Assembly: GCF_000006565.2 (NCBI RefSeq)
Contig: NC_031470.1
Span: 498,954 to 562,953 of the forward strand
Reading direction: 5' to 3'
Source of the DNA: Toxoplasma gondii ME49
Lineage: Eukaryota > Apicomplexa > Conoidasida > Eucoccidiorida > Sarcocystidae
DNA: 64,000 nucleotides
Position 1 is the stretch's first letter. Each line of letters opens with the position of its first letter. Positions 1-12,400 of this stretch are shown piece after piece. Both the position numbers and the translations under genes were made by a program. Below the pieces are notes generated by a model. The model made no database searches. It was not told the origin of the DNA and saw only the letters and a list, made by a program, of their open reading frames with translations.

Positions 1-1
1 C

Positions 2-3000
2 CCGCGCTATTCGCTGCACGATTGCATGCGGATGATTGCCTTGAAGATGCTCGCGTTCAACCTGGACAAAGTTTGGGCGTTTCAGCTACGGAAGAAGAGC
101 TGCGAGACGCTCTCGGAGCTGGGCGCGTCCCCAGACTCTGAAGGGGCTGTGCATGCAGAGAGGCGACCCACCAACACCGCAGTCGAAGAGGAGATGGCAA
201 CTGTTTCTTCTCCTTCCACACGCGCCAAGGACAAAGCGGCGTCGCATTCTTCAGTCTGCGCGGGCGACGGCCACGAAACGCGGAACTCTCGAATGATCTG
301 TTCTCAGGTTGAAAGAGAGGTTCTCCATCCGAAGCTTTGTCCAAACCCGTTCGAAGACGAGCGCTTCTTCCCGCGGGACAGTCTCAGTGTGCCCACCAGT
401 ACGTACGCCTCAGTGTTGCGGTACCTCGCGTACACGTTCTACGCCCCGACGTATCTCGCAGGTCCGCACTTTGCGTACAATTCATGGAATCGCCAGACAG
501 CCTTTCCTTGGTGGGTTCTTCTCGGGCATAACGAACACATTGCTCCGTCCACCGCTTCCCGTGAGAGGGAGCCCACGGCGGTGCCTCTGAGGACTCGAAA
601 CGCCCGAGGGATGGAGGAGACCGAAGAGTGCCGGGCCGGAGAAAGTCCGCGAGCCGCCTGCGAGCAGGAGGACCTAGCCGAACTCACGCAAGTCCCATCT
701 GGAGGCGCTGCTCTCCTTAGAGAGTGTGCCGCGCGGGCGCTGGGCCTGCCTCGCTCCGACTTGTTCTGTCGATCTCCGACTTTTGCCTTTACGCGACCTG
801 TTGGAGACGCCGGCAGAGAAGCCAGCAGCGGCGACGAGACCGACCTGGAGCTCCGGCACCGCTCACGCCGTCTGCGCGCCTCTCTCGTTTCTTCGAAGGA
901 AGGAGGAGAGGAGAGCCACAAAGAAGATGCACGAGACGAACTGAGTGTGCCGGTGTCGGGTGTAGCTGCCAGACGAGGGCGTTCGCATGCAGGGCGTGGA
1001 GAAACGCACGACCCAGGGGATTCTACACCCTTTGGGCTACACGCATCACCCTTCTTGCTGGACATGCCTTGCGCGGTCTATCTGAAACTTTTTCTCAGAC
1101 ACGTTTTCCCGTACTTCCTCGGCTGGCTCCTCGTTCTTCTCGTACTCGAGGTTCACATGCGGTACCTGCCTGTCAACGCCCTCGTGACTCAGCTCAGAAA
1201 TATTCCACTTTGGAACACCATGCAGGTGAGCTGGCGAGACAGCAAGATGAAGCGCTTCTTTCCTGCTTCGCTTTCGCGCTTGGCAAGGACCGAGCTCGAA
1301 AACTGCTGTCGCCATTGTAAAGGTGGACTCGCTGGTCCTCGTCCGGTGCGTTTAGTCCCGTGTAAACGACTGCTGTTTTTGACATCTATTGGTAGGAACC
1401 TGCTTGTTGGGCAGTGGGGAGGGGGATGAAATCTATCGATCTCCGGTCTCTCAGGACCGTGAAAATCTCAGGACGCTTCACTCCTTCCACCCTCACCCTC
1501 ACATTCCTTTGCCCCTTTCTCTTCTTGCTCTCCTTCTTCGTCATCCTCGTCTTCTGCATGATCCTGCACTTGTCTGAAGAGTGGATGTGCTCCTTTTTTT
1601 CAAAGTGTCTGTGGCGTCATCGAACAGCTAGGACAAGCAACCGTAGGAGGTGTGCGGCTGTCGTCAGCTCGTGTCGTGAGATCCGGCGTTCATGTTTACT
1701 TGCTAGCTGTAGTCATTAATAGTGCGGCTTTACTATATAAGAAATTAGTCCATATGATGTCTCTATTCACGGGATTCAACTTCTACTTTATGGACATAGA
1801 TATGTTCTGCGTGCTGTGTTTTTCTAGTAAAAGTGGAAGCTGCAGTCATCAACAATGTTGGCTCACCAGAGGCACAGAACGTTTCCGGTAGTGAAGTATC
1901 TCACATGAGGTAATGTCACCCTAAACCCATCCTCGTTCAAAGGTTGTTTTTTTATTTTCACAAGATAAACGTGTATTGGATGGCTGTCTGTTGGCGACTC
2001 TCTCCGCAACCTTTTAGACTAAGTGAGTAGGAGAGGAGATCACGTCTCTTCGAGAGCCGTCGGTCTCACCTTTCTCTGGAAGGTAGATGCAGCTCCCCGG
2101 AGAAAGACAGAGCACATTTCTGTGAACGTCTCGCGTGCGGTCGTGTTGCGACGCACAGGGGTGCGTCCGTCTGGAGTTGAGTTCTCAAAGTGTATCTCAG
2201 AAGAACGTTTCTTCACAAGTCCTTTTTTTCTCGCCCTTGACAACGTGCTTGTTACTGGATAAATACGGTTTGATTCCGAAGCTACAATGGCACTGGGAGC
2301 GTTCGCATTAGTTGATAAACAGGTTGCAGCTTCCATGACAATCAGTTCTGGAACGAAATTTCGGAATCGTGCCATGACTACATTTAACTTGTTTCTCTCC
2401 AGTAAAGTGTGGCTCTCGTTCCTGTCTTCTGTTCGAAGTAATTGATTTTCTTTGATTCACCTTGTGTTTCTGCGTGGTTCAAGCAAAGCTTAGGAGAGTA
2501 AAATTCACTGGATGAGTTATTAGGAGTTATTAGCCCGTACAGAAAGCACTGAAAGTTGCTTCCCTCAACTTAAGAGAAGAACTATTCGTTCCGGAGACGC
2601 GCTGCTTCTCTCCGCTTTCGCTTTTTGCGAGACGCGAGCTCGTTTGATGTGTGCGTTTCTCGCTGCGTTCCGCGGGATCTTCGGAAACTGAAATTACGGA
2701 AGGAAGTGATATTCAATGCCCTCCCAATGCAGTGAACCTGACAGAGAAAGGCAAAGTCGCATATGCATGTTTAGCGTCGCAAGCAAGGACTCGGGGGAGC
2801 AGACGGTTTTTTCATATGTTCTTCGGGTGTCTCTTTTTGGCCCGAAAGAAGGAGGCGCTCTTGCTCTAGCGCTCCGGTGCATGCACCAGTCTATGGTGTG
2901 AATCGTATTTTAAGTAATTAAAACTTCAAGGATAAATTGGCTGGTGCGACTGTGAGAGCGTCGCCAAAGAACAACCGATGCATCGTGCTCGCTTATTGCC

Positions 3001-6000
3001 ACCTCTCCTTTCGCATTCGCGTTTGATGCTTCCTTCTGCCTCAGGTGTATTTTCACAGAACATGGCCCTTAGCTATTCCTCCTGAAATGCCCAAAGGTCA
3101 CAAGTCTTCACTGTCTCTTTGCCCAAACTAAGGAGCCGACATCTCTGACACAATGGCATCGTACGTACATGCAGCAATGCCTGGAAAACGAGTTACTTCA
3201 CGAGAGTTGTGTTATAAGTTGCATCCTCAGGCGTTTTCGCCGCGATTAAACGTCTGCTTTGTCTTCCCTCTCTGTTCACAGATACGGCAACTTTTCACGA
3301 TGAGCGCGACGGTCCTGTGCTTCATGTGGCTTAAGTTCGTGTGTCTCTGGCGTTTCTTTCGCCTGTGGAGCATGGTAGCTGGCGCTGTTCCTCCCGAGAA
3401 CATGGTTCGTTTCCTCTACAATAACTACAGGTAGGTGTTCTGCTTCACTTGTGTATCGTCACTCGTATCACCAGCGAGTGAAGCGTCTCCTCAGAAGCGT
3501 GAGTGGTCGGTGTCCGTGTATGAGGAGTAGTCAGAGCTGAGACCAGATTCTTATGGAACTTTTGCGGAGCAGATACGATGTCTTCAACTCCTGGTTTCGA
3601 TCTTGAGGGGCTCTGTTGACCTCAGCTCTTTCATCAAGACGCGTGGGCAGCCGTAGTTTCCGCTCTGTCGACGAACAACAGGCCATACGGGACCCCGCAG
3701 AGAGTCACCATCCTTTGAGCATCAGGAGTGTGGTGGGCGATATTAGCTTTACGTTTCTTCCAACTACGGTTGAGTGGTTGTTGCGGCGCTATGCATACCG
3801 CGCCTGAAGTTTACCGTGATCCTAATACGTCAAAGGTGCACGTTCTCTCCACCGGCGACTGTGGACATCATGTTCCTGTGACTCCAGACTGCATGCGTCC
3901 AGGGTGTTCCGTTTTCCCTGACTGCGAAAAAGTCTATATTTATGTCAACTGTATCTTTTTTGGGGAGTGAATGCGTCGAACGTTCGAGGCTATCTCTGCC
4001 TTTGGGCGTCCGTATATGCAGACCTGGACGAGTGAGTGCGAAGAAGGGTCGCGGGGATCTGCTCGCCCGAGACACTGAAGACGTGAACGCGTTTCGATTC
4101 CCACTGTCTTCGTGTGAAGACCTTCTCGACGTGGACGGCGGACTTGTGTGTCTCCTGCAGCACGGAACAGTTCTGGCGAGGCTGGCATCGGAGCTTCAAT
4201 TTGTATTTGATTCGGTACATGTACGTCCCGATGATAAAGATGTTTGACCTGGCAGTGGCGACGTTGCGTTCTTCACAGTCGGCCAAGGCGGCCGCTTCCG
4301 TGTCTTCGACTGAGCGACAGGAGCCTCAGGAAGAGGCGACGCCTCTGTTGGTCGAGCAGAAAGTCGTTCCGGCATGGCAGAAACTTCTCAGCCGCTCCAT
4401 CGCCACCTTTTTGATCTTCTTGTACGTCGCCATGTGGCACGACTTCAACGCCAACGTGTTCTACTGGGGTCTGGGCTGCGCATGCGGCTTGGTGCCCGAA
4501 GCGATCATTCGGTACTGGGCGTTTGGCTCTCCTGCCGCAAAGAGGATTGCGCGCGGCGAGGACGCTTCCAGCGCAGCTGCAGGGAAGGAAGAGGAGCCTG
4601 AGAGCCTCGCTCGCGGACGCCGAGGCGAGGGTCAAGACGCAAACAGAAGGGGGGGGAAGGGGGCAGACGAGGCCTACATTGCAGCGGCCAGAAGCGACGT
4701 CCGAGAAGCTACACGGAACAGTATTGCGGTTTCGAGAGGACCAAGTGAAGAGGTTTGCCCAGACGAAGGGCTTGACGGAATGGACCGACAGAAGCGGCGA
4801 GCCTCGCCTAGCCACCGTAGACAGCACCGGGACTCGGAGAACGAGGGAGGCGTGAAAAACGCATCCAAGAACAAAAGGAGGCAGCAGAGAAGTCACGAAC
4901 ACGACGATGCGTCGGACAGCTTGATGCCTGCCGACAGGAGCAGGGGGCAATGCGACGAGGAAGACGTGCAACGAAAAGGAACGAGAGAAGCCAGGAAAAC
5001 GTTCGGTTTCTGCAGGCTTTTTTCGCCTCTTTGCCGGGCACCCAAGAGCTGCACCAACTGTCTCGACTCCGGTGGTGACGTGCGTGGAAGAAAAAGTTTC
5101 AAAGTCATCTGCGGCCTGGCAGGCACCGTCAACGTCCTTCTCCTCGGAACCTGCAACCTCGTCGGCTACTCTTACGGTATTTAGACCCGAATGCGCATTC
5201 TGCAATTCGTGCTTCGAGTCGGTGGATGGGTGTTTTGGTAGGGAATCCTGCAGATAGAGATACCTCACTTCGAGATGCGTGGTCACACAGACATTTGCAG
5301 GAGAGCAACTTCGACTTTCGTGCTCTGTTTCCAGCCTCGCTCTTGCACTTCTCTGTTCGTGCTTTTGTGTAAGAATTGTTGCTGGCGAGCGGACACGCGT
5401 GTGAGAGTCTAGGGAAGTCTGGCTGAACGATGTACTGCGGTGGAGGGCAGCGGAAATCGTTAGGACGACGGCTCTTCGTTCAAGCTTTAGGTTTGTGGTA
5501 TGCTTGACTACTATTATGCCATTCTTCTTACAAAGAATTTACCGAATCCTCCGGACAAAGCCCGCATCAAAACATACAGGTCACGGCTAGACCGTGCCCC
5601 CCTTCTCCCGTTCCCGATTGCGTGCTTCACAACCTCTCAGAATGAGGGATGGTGAACGAGAGAAACAAGGAATAAAAATAAGTCCGGGAAGAAATCCAAG
5701 AGTTGCAAGTGAAGCGAGCTCTTCCAGCGGGCGTGGTTCACCGGACATACACACGGGACATGGAGGGAGAGATGTGTTGACTTTGGCGTATTCGCTTAAG
5801 AAAAGATATTGTGACACACCCTGTACAGGCCCGTTCACGTGGTCAGAGCCCCCTCACCAGTTTAGTAGTTGTGGCTGTAAGTTTCTCTCTTGTGCGGTTG
5901 CGTGTGCGGGTACCTGTGATGCAATAGATTTAGAGAACCAGAAGTCAGTCGGTCACCTCTTCGTGCGGGAGTATATGAACACCTGCGTATAATCAGCTTC

Positions 6001-6241
6001 TCTCTTTTTCGTTTTGCTTAATCAGAGATTGTTCTTGTATATTCAGACGCCCTGCTCTGTGGACCCTCTGTATTTGCTTTTCTCAGGTGCCGAAGGACTG
6101 GCCTTGATCCTGAATCGACTCGCGGACGAGGGACTTTTCGTTGTTCTGCGTGCGACCTTTGAAATGTTCGTCATTTTCGCGATCGCAGTTCAAGGCATGC
6201 TTGTTATCCGAGCCATTGAAGGTGGTCGACGCAATTGTTGA
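2..6241 (+). CDS. MBOAT-family acyltransferase, GUP1-like (5' end outside window)
   Basis: Multipass membrane O-acyltransferase of the MBOAT family, closest in pattern to yeast GUP1, which acts in the ER on GPI-lipid remodelling. Exons: 2-1225, 3282-3430, 4161-5176, 6087-6241; donors are GTGAGC, GTAGGT and GTATTT, all acceptors end in AG, and codon phase is kept at each join. Family signatures seen: SLHDC and FNLDKVWA at the left edge, PPENM then NNYS across the second junction, FWRGWHRSFN followed by LIRYMYVP, and MWHDF, whose His is the expected catalytic residue. The last exon supplies a hydrophobic C-terminal helix. Two long Arg/Glu/Ser-rich insertions, one in the first exon and one of about 200 residues after the WHDF helix, interrupt the membrane core; such insertions are common in coccidian proteins. 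The acyl donor and acceptor cannot be read from sequence. The start lies upstream of the window. Confidence 0.88.
1226..3281 (+). other. Intron of the MBOAT gene, 2.06 kb
   Basis: Begins GTGAGC after a CAG codon and ends in a pyrimidine-rich stretch before ACAG. It holds no convincing exon; short open frames inside lack family similarity. The other MBOAT introns (3431-4160 and 5177-6086) also look empty. Confidence 0.75.
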
Positions 6242-7355
6242 ATGTTTTTGTCGATGGGTGCAATGTTGTTGAAGAAAACATGTTGGGGCATTTTGTGTGT
6301 GCATGCTTTGCCGCCCGCGCACGGGGAAGGACTTAGATGGCAAATAGACTTCACAATGAGCAGGCAAGGTTTAAAGAGTTTCTTTTCGAGGTGGTGATAA
6401 GGCGAACGCCGGATCCGTGTTTCTGTTAGCGGCCGCGGTCGGAACTTCTGTTCAGGCAGCAGGAGCCAAGTGGAAACCCGGACAAATTTGCGGGCGTTTT
6501 CAGATAGCGAAGCTGAGATTGCAGGTTTCCCCAGACTGCGCACTAGTTAACACCGAAATACCAAGCAGAGAAAGCAATATAACTGGTGATCCCTCCACGG
6601 AGCAATACACCAACTTTTGTGCATAAAGTGACACGCCAGAAACCGATCCACGCAGATACTCAAACGCTGTTCTCGGGGCACAGTTTCCCTGGCTATTCCA
6701 CGCGAATCTGAATGCTTAGTTGTTCAACAAAAGCGACCTTCGGTGTAGAGGCTTTATATTCTTTCGCTCGCTTGTAGGCGAGACAGTGGCAAGGGTCACA
6801 CGCACCCACCACCCGAAAGGCATTTATGGAACACCGGAACTTGCTGGTTTATTCAGCAGCGACACAGACCAATCACTATGTCATACGCAGAACCATTAAC
6901 GGCATTTTCGACAAACGCCAGTGTGAGTGGCACGTGGTTAGAGAATATCAGCCCCTTTCGGAAACGTGTGATGAGTGCAACATTCGCCGTATGCCCCTCA
7001 GAAACGGTCAAATGCAGAAAACAAAACAAACACAAACGAGGAAGATTCCACAAACAGCAGAGCGCAGAGGTCCAGCGATGTGACGGCCGCCTCCTAGTCA
7101 GTCCCTCCTTACCCTCGTACGATTAAAACAAGCAACAGGCTCACCTCCTTTGTCGCTCGTTTTTCACGTCATACGCGGTGTACGAGTGGTACGAAACTAA
7201 AGGGTGGTTTACTAACTCCGTTGGCACAATGGCGCCTCTCTTCTCAGTGACCGGGAATGGTTTGGAACGTCTGTTTGACCACGCTCGTACTGTTTGACCA
7301 CGCTCGTACGCACATGCCCATCGAGCAACAGTTCCCTCACTTGTTCTCTGTTTCC
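6242..7355. other. Convergent intergenic region with a 19-bp direct repeat
   Basis: Lies between the 3' ends of the MBOAT gene and the minus-strand unknown gene, so it should hold both 3' UTRs. No supported gene. One perfect tandem duplication of 19 bases occupies 7272-7309. Confidence 0.6.
7272..7309. repeat. Perfect tandem duplication, 2 x 19 bp
   Basis: The unit beginning TGTTTGACCACG occurs twice head to tail (7272-7290 and 7291-7309) without mismatch. It probably reflects a recent slippage event near a 3' UTR. Confidence 0.9.
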
Positions 7356-9464
7356 TCAAAACTTCTTCCCTCTTCTCCTCCTCCCAGTCTTCCCCACACC
7401 CACCATGTTTACCGACGACCCACGATTTGGAGCACGGAGAGGCTGCTGTTCACACCAGTGTTCCACTCTTTCTTCTTGTTGCTCTTTCTTCCGGCTCGCA
7501 GCTGCAGCGCCCCGCTCAGCGTTTAGAAGCGTGGCAAAAGCTTCAGTGATCGTCTCGCTTGCTCGAACTGTTATATTGCCCCTTTCAGCTACGGTAACTC
7601 TTTCTTGTTCATATCGCACGCCGTCTCTGCGCTCTTCTCTCTTCCATGCATCTTCCATCCTTTGCTTTGGCATCCACACGTGCTGGCCTTCAGGAACACC
7701 TCTCACTGATGGGCCTGTGGCGAACGCCGTGTAACCAGGGTACTCGTCTTTGAGGCAGAACCCTTCACCACTCGAACCTGTTTTGTTCTGCTGGTAACGT
7801 TGGATGTTTTCCCACTCGCCTTCATTCAGAGGGTGGCTGCACTCCTCCACCGGGCTCAACACCATTTGCTGTTGCTGATCAGCGCCTGGCTGCTGTGTGT
7901 CTAACGCCTCGCGAGGTGCCAATCGGTGTGTCTCCTCGTAGGGGGCCGGACGATGTGGAAACATAATAGCCCAACTTTTCACAGGCCGACTGGCTCCAAC
8001 GGCTCCCCGTGGGTTGCCCGAGCCGGCGTTTGACAGAAGTGGGGGAAAGCTCTGAGGGGGTACAAAGGATGGGTATTCTTCTTCGTACCTCTGAGCCCCT
8101 CCAGGAAGAGCAGATGATTCTGCGCATCCGTAGGAGGATAGACGAGAGTACAGAGGGGGTCTCAGGATGGGCTGTGACTCTGAAGAAGGCGATACATTCC
8201 AATCCATTCTCTCACCAGGTTTCCAGTCTCGATTCGTATTTGGCCCATACATCTGTTGCATCTGTTCCCCCTGCATCCCTCGACTTCGTCCCCCAGAAGT
8301 TTGCCACTGAGGAACGTTTTGCACAGACATCGCGTTCCGCGGGAAAAAGGGTCTGTCTATGTTTTGGCTTTCGGGTTCTTGCCTGACTTCGCCGTGAACC
8401 ATGCCCCCGTACCTTGTGTCCCCCCGTATACGAAGAGGCAAGAACACCGCTTCAGTTTGGCTTGGCAACTTATTCGGGTGGTTGTCTCTGCCTTCCACAA
8501 GCCAGAGGCCCTGCGAATCACCGTTTGGCGCACCGTAGAAGTCACATGTACCCCTGGTCGAGAAAGCTGTTTCCCCATTCCTCTCCCAGTGTCCTCCGTT
8601 TTCTTCCTCTGTGGTCTTGGGCTCGATCGGCTGGTGATCGCTAACGCTTTCTACACTTCTCTTCCACGGGCCCGGTGCCGTAAGCTCAGCAATGTAAGGC
8701 GGCCACCCACAAGGTGTAGGGCTTTCTGATGGTGTCCGGACACACTCGTTCCCCAAAACTGTGGGGAGACGCTCGCAAACACCATGGGCTTGTTCGTTTC
8801 TTGGAGGAAGGTCATGTGAATCTTCTTTGCGAGGGTGGCTGTTAACACCTGCAATGTCAGATGCCACGACAGAATTCTCAAATACCGGAGCCAAGCAAGA
8901 ATTATTACCTGACGACGCCCCCGTACACACCTGAAACAAATTGTCGATGGAAGTGTTCCCACTGAAGAGCTGCCAAGCAGGTGAATTAACAGGCCGGTTT
9001 CCCTGTTCTTCTGGAAGTTCGCCTGTAGTTTCTTTTTCCACAGGGGGCCACTGAGACTCTGTAGAAACCCATGCCGGCAGGTAATGAGGTACCTGCTCTA
9101 GTAAGAGTTGAGGCGCCTGTTCCCTGCGGCGCTTTTCAGAAAGAATACGGAGTGTTTTGAGCGGAGACAAGCAAAAAAAGGAGTTGCTCCCTTCAGGTCT
9201 GCTTCGAGGACTCAGAGGTCTCCGCTGGTCTGCAACAGCACCCGGTTCCTCTGGTAAAAAAGGTAGTTGACCAGTGGACCGCAGCTGGCGGTCAAACTCG
9301 TTCATGCTGGCAAGTTGATATTCATCCAATTCGAGCAGATCTTCATGGTCCACTGTCCATTCTCGGATACACTGCATCCAATGCTTGGGCGGGGCATGGG
9401 GACCAAAATCACGACCTGGCCATCGCTTGTTTGACGGTGAGTTTGCGGTCAGTTGGATATCCAT
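7356..9464 (-). CDS. Hypothetical protein, about 702 residues, low complexity
   Basis: I do not recognise this protein. The frame is open for over 2 kb. The first ATG is at 9464; the frame stays open a little further upstream without another ATG, so a small upstream exon is possible. The N-terminal part is the most ordered: it carries HWMQCIREW and an acidic helix-like run ending DLLELDEYQL, which suggests a short folded or docking segment. The rest is rich in Pro, Gln, Ser and Glu, with QQQQ near the middle and a charged stretch with VRYEQERVTV before a basic C-terminus ending RRRRGKKF, a possible nuclear localisation signal. No signal peptide or membrane segment is seen. The frame could contain retained introns (a CAG/GTGTGT site lies near 8930), so exon structure is not certain. 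Confidence 0.6.
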   Translation of the reverse strand: MDIQLTANSPSNKRWPGRDFGPHAPPKHWMQCIREWTVDHEDLLELDEYQLASMNEFDRQLRSTGQLPFLPEEPGAVADQRRPLSPRSRPEGSNSFFCLSPLKTLRILSEKRRREQAPQLLLEQVPHYLPAWVSTESQWPPVEKETTGELPEEQGNRPVNSPAWQLFSGNTSIDNLFQVCTGASSGNNSCLAPVFENSVVASDIAGVNSHPRKEDSHDLPPRNEQAHGVCERLPTVLGNECVRTPSESPTPCGWPPYIAELTAPGPWKRSVESVSDHQPIEPKTTEEENGGHWERNGETAFSTRGTCDFYGAPNGDSQGLWLVEGRDNHPNKLPSQTEAVFLPLRIRGDTRYGGMVHGEVRQEPESQNIDRPFFPRNAMSVQNVPQWQTSGGRSRGMQGEQMQQMYGPNTNRDWKPGERMDWNVSPSSESQPILRPPLYSRLSSYGCAESSALPGGAQRYEEEYPSFVPPQSFPPLLSNAGSGNPRGAVGASRPVKSWAIMFPHRPAPYEETHRLAPREALDTQQPGADQQQQMVLSPVEECSHPLNEGEWENIQRYQQNKTGSSGEGFCLKDEYPGYTAFATGPSVRGVPEGQHVWMPKQRMEDAWKREERRDGVRYEQERVTVAERGNITVRASETITEAFATLLNAERGAAAASRKKEQQEERVEHWCEQQPLRAPNRGSSVNMVGVGKTGRRRRGKKF

Positions 9465-12400
9465 GTCCACGAGCACCCGAGCGAACAACGATGTCTGTTT
9501 CTTTGTTGTCGCTTGTAGAGGAGGTGGTGCCACAGAGGTAACGAGCCGGTATCACAGCTAAAAAAGAGTCCTGCTGAAAAGGAGACTGCTTCTTCAACAA
9601 AACTCACAATGATGCCCTGCCTGCTGGTTGTTCACCTTAAGGAAGATGGGTAGGTGGAATCTTTTCGGGTGTACAGGCAAGGCAATACGAACATGCAAGG
9701 TGCCAAGAAACAAGCAAGCTTAGAGATGTGAATGGACATCCATAATCATAGTCGCCCGAATGCTAAAAGACTCGCAGCTCCCCAAATGCGAATAGTGAAT
9801 GTTTGCAGATGCTTCATGGCCTTTGCTTGTCGCACGCGAATCAACGAAACCAACATCCGATGTGGTGATTCTGAGCCGTCGCAATGAGCTTTCAAGAAGC
9901 TGAATTTCGGTCCTCTAAAAACTCTGCAAGCAATCGACGTCTCTGAAAGTCAAACAGTCTGCCCGTGAGCGGCGCTGTATGAACCACCCATAGCGACCAG
10001 AAAAAAGGAAGGTAAGGGATATCCTGTTTCACTACGAACTACCAGGCTTTCAAACAAGCTGCCTCGGAACAACGGATTCACCTGGTTCTCGAGATTTCCA
10101 AGGGATTTTTGTGCTCGAACTACGTCGATTCTTCACAGCGGCCGCTACAACGCGCAGGCTGTGTGCATCAAGCAGCGCCTTCTCCAGAGTGGTCCACGCA
10201 GGCTGAGGGAAGTATGTCGGACGATGAAGCTAGCTAGGTCAACCTGCTTCCTTGGTCTCTTTTGGCCCACCCCCCCCTTTAAAAGGGTCGTCAAAAACGA
10301 TGTGATCAACCCTCCAAATAGGGAAAAAGAACAAGGAAGAGGTAGGAGAGATTTCGCCTACAATGAGAGCGACTAGCGAACTGACGTTTTCTGCGCGTGT
10401 CATAGGCGCTGAGAGTGTTTTCCAAATGACAAGTTATTTTACTGCACAGGCCTGCAACATATTGAATCAGACACCCCAAACAAAGATCGCCGAGAAGTTG
10501 CAAATCGGCCTTGCCACTTCGAGATGGTCCATTGTCCCTGAATATGGATAGTAACAGGAATCAGACGTGTTGATGTCATGACAATGAGGCGTAAGAAAAG
10601 CACAGTATATTCCACCAATATATGAGAGCAGTAAAACAACACCACAAATGCCAAATAGAAACTACATTACACTGGACACTTATGTTTAACCGGGCCTCAC
10701 CAATTGCTGCAGAACATATTTCGCGCCTGCATGTCGCCAATTCACTTCCACTCAGAGAATAAAACCGCAGACCTCCTACCGATGCCCTCCCCCCAACCAA
10801 TGGCCCCTAGGGGACTGCGACAGAACATGGATGATACAGACAGGGATAAGGAGTTTGAGAACCATGACGATGAGTTTCTTCCACGTACCCTACATTCCAA
10901 TCGTAAAGATATGAACCAAAGTACCGGCTTCATCTAGAGGGGTCCGTATATGTCTATGGCGGCGTCATCCCTGGGAAATACTCTTGGAACAGGTACTCCT
11001 CCACAACGAAGATTCTCTCGGTTGCTACCACTACCAATATTGCTCCCATAAGTCTGAGGGAGAATGTGTCCGTAGGTTTTTCTACGGGTCGCTGCAGCAC
11101 ATTTTAGATAAGATGGCTCTACATCGCCACAAGATGCAGTAACTCATTAGCGAACTCAACGGTCATCGCACGCCTAACGCTGCTCCCATGCTGGACATTG
11201 TTATCTGAGCACACTTAAACGGCACCACGCGATGCGCTTGTGACCAATAACCCGTATGTACACTGATACGTACTGGAAACTTCAGAGAATCACATCACAT
11301 GCCAGACACAGCAGGTTCCGACGGCAAGACGACTACGCCCGCAACACTTTGTTATGTTGCCAGCCGACAGCAGTGCAGATCGACATTCGACGAACAAGCA
11401 ACGATAAGGCGAAACACACGGCAAAAACCTGGCACGCACAAGTAAAGTTTTCGACTCATGGTCTGTCCTTTGTCCTGTCTCTGCGAAGGGACAAACTGAG
11501 CCAGCGTTTTCACCCCAGGTGGTACGACTTGAGGACAAGGGACGTCTCTGCAACGTCTTAGCAACGAATTAAAAAACGTACAGGGCAGGTGTGGCTCGGG
11601 GATCCAAGGAGAGTATCGCACGAGTTTCGATGCTGTGGCAGTCATGCCTATCGCTCTCTTCTTAAGGATGCCGTGGTGTAGATAGGCAACAGAAACCACG
11701 CGCACAATGGAGGATCATGGCATACAATGAAGCTGGGCCTCAGGACCATATTTTGGTACAGAACGGGAAACTAAACGAGATGTTTTGATGGAATCAGCAA
11801 CACGGGAGCAACAACAACAGCAGTGCAACCAGGTAACGCGGGGTACCCAGAAACGTCCACGCGGCCCTAAAGGTCCGTGAACAAATCCTCCATGACCTTG
11901 CTGCTAGAAGTACGCTACACAGCGTCACGGTTTCTGTTTTTCTAGCCAAGGATGATACTCGTTCCACGGATTCAAATGTTCTAATGCTTGACACTTGTGT
12001 GGAGTAACTTCTACCGTATGGAACTGTTGGTTCAAGTGACACATACGCTCTTCGTATGATGAGTATTGTTTGTGATACGACACAGTTTCTGCGTCTGTGG
12101 CATGATGGCGACAACGTTGCCTTGCAGCCTTTTCAGGAATGGTTTCCACTGTGTTCCCGGGGATATGAAGACGACAGATTGACTGCTGAAAAGGTGAGGA
12201 GAACCCATAATTCGAGTCGTTTCTCATCAATAGGCAAACTAAGCCTTCAATGAGACAAGTTTGTCTACATTTGCAATTGATGCATCCTGCATCATAGCCA
12301 ACCATGCTGGAACCGGCAGTGTACACAAACGCATGTATACATCTCTGTACAGTGCCGGTCAGGTGTCTACTAATTCAAGAAGGCAAAAGACCACGCGGTA

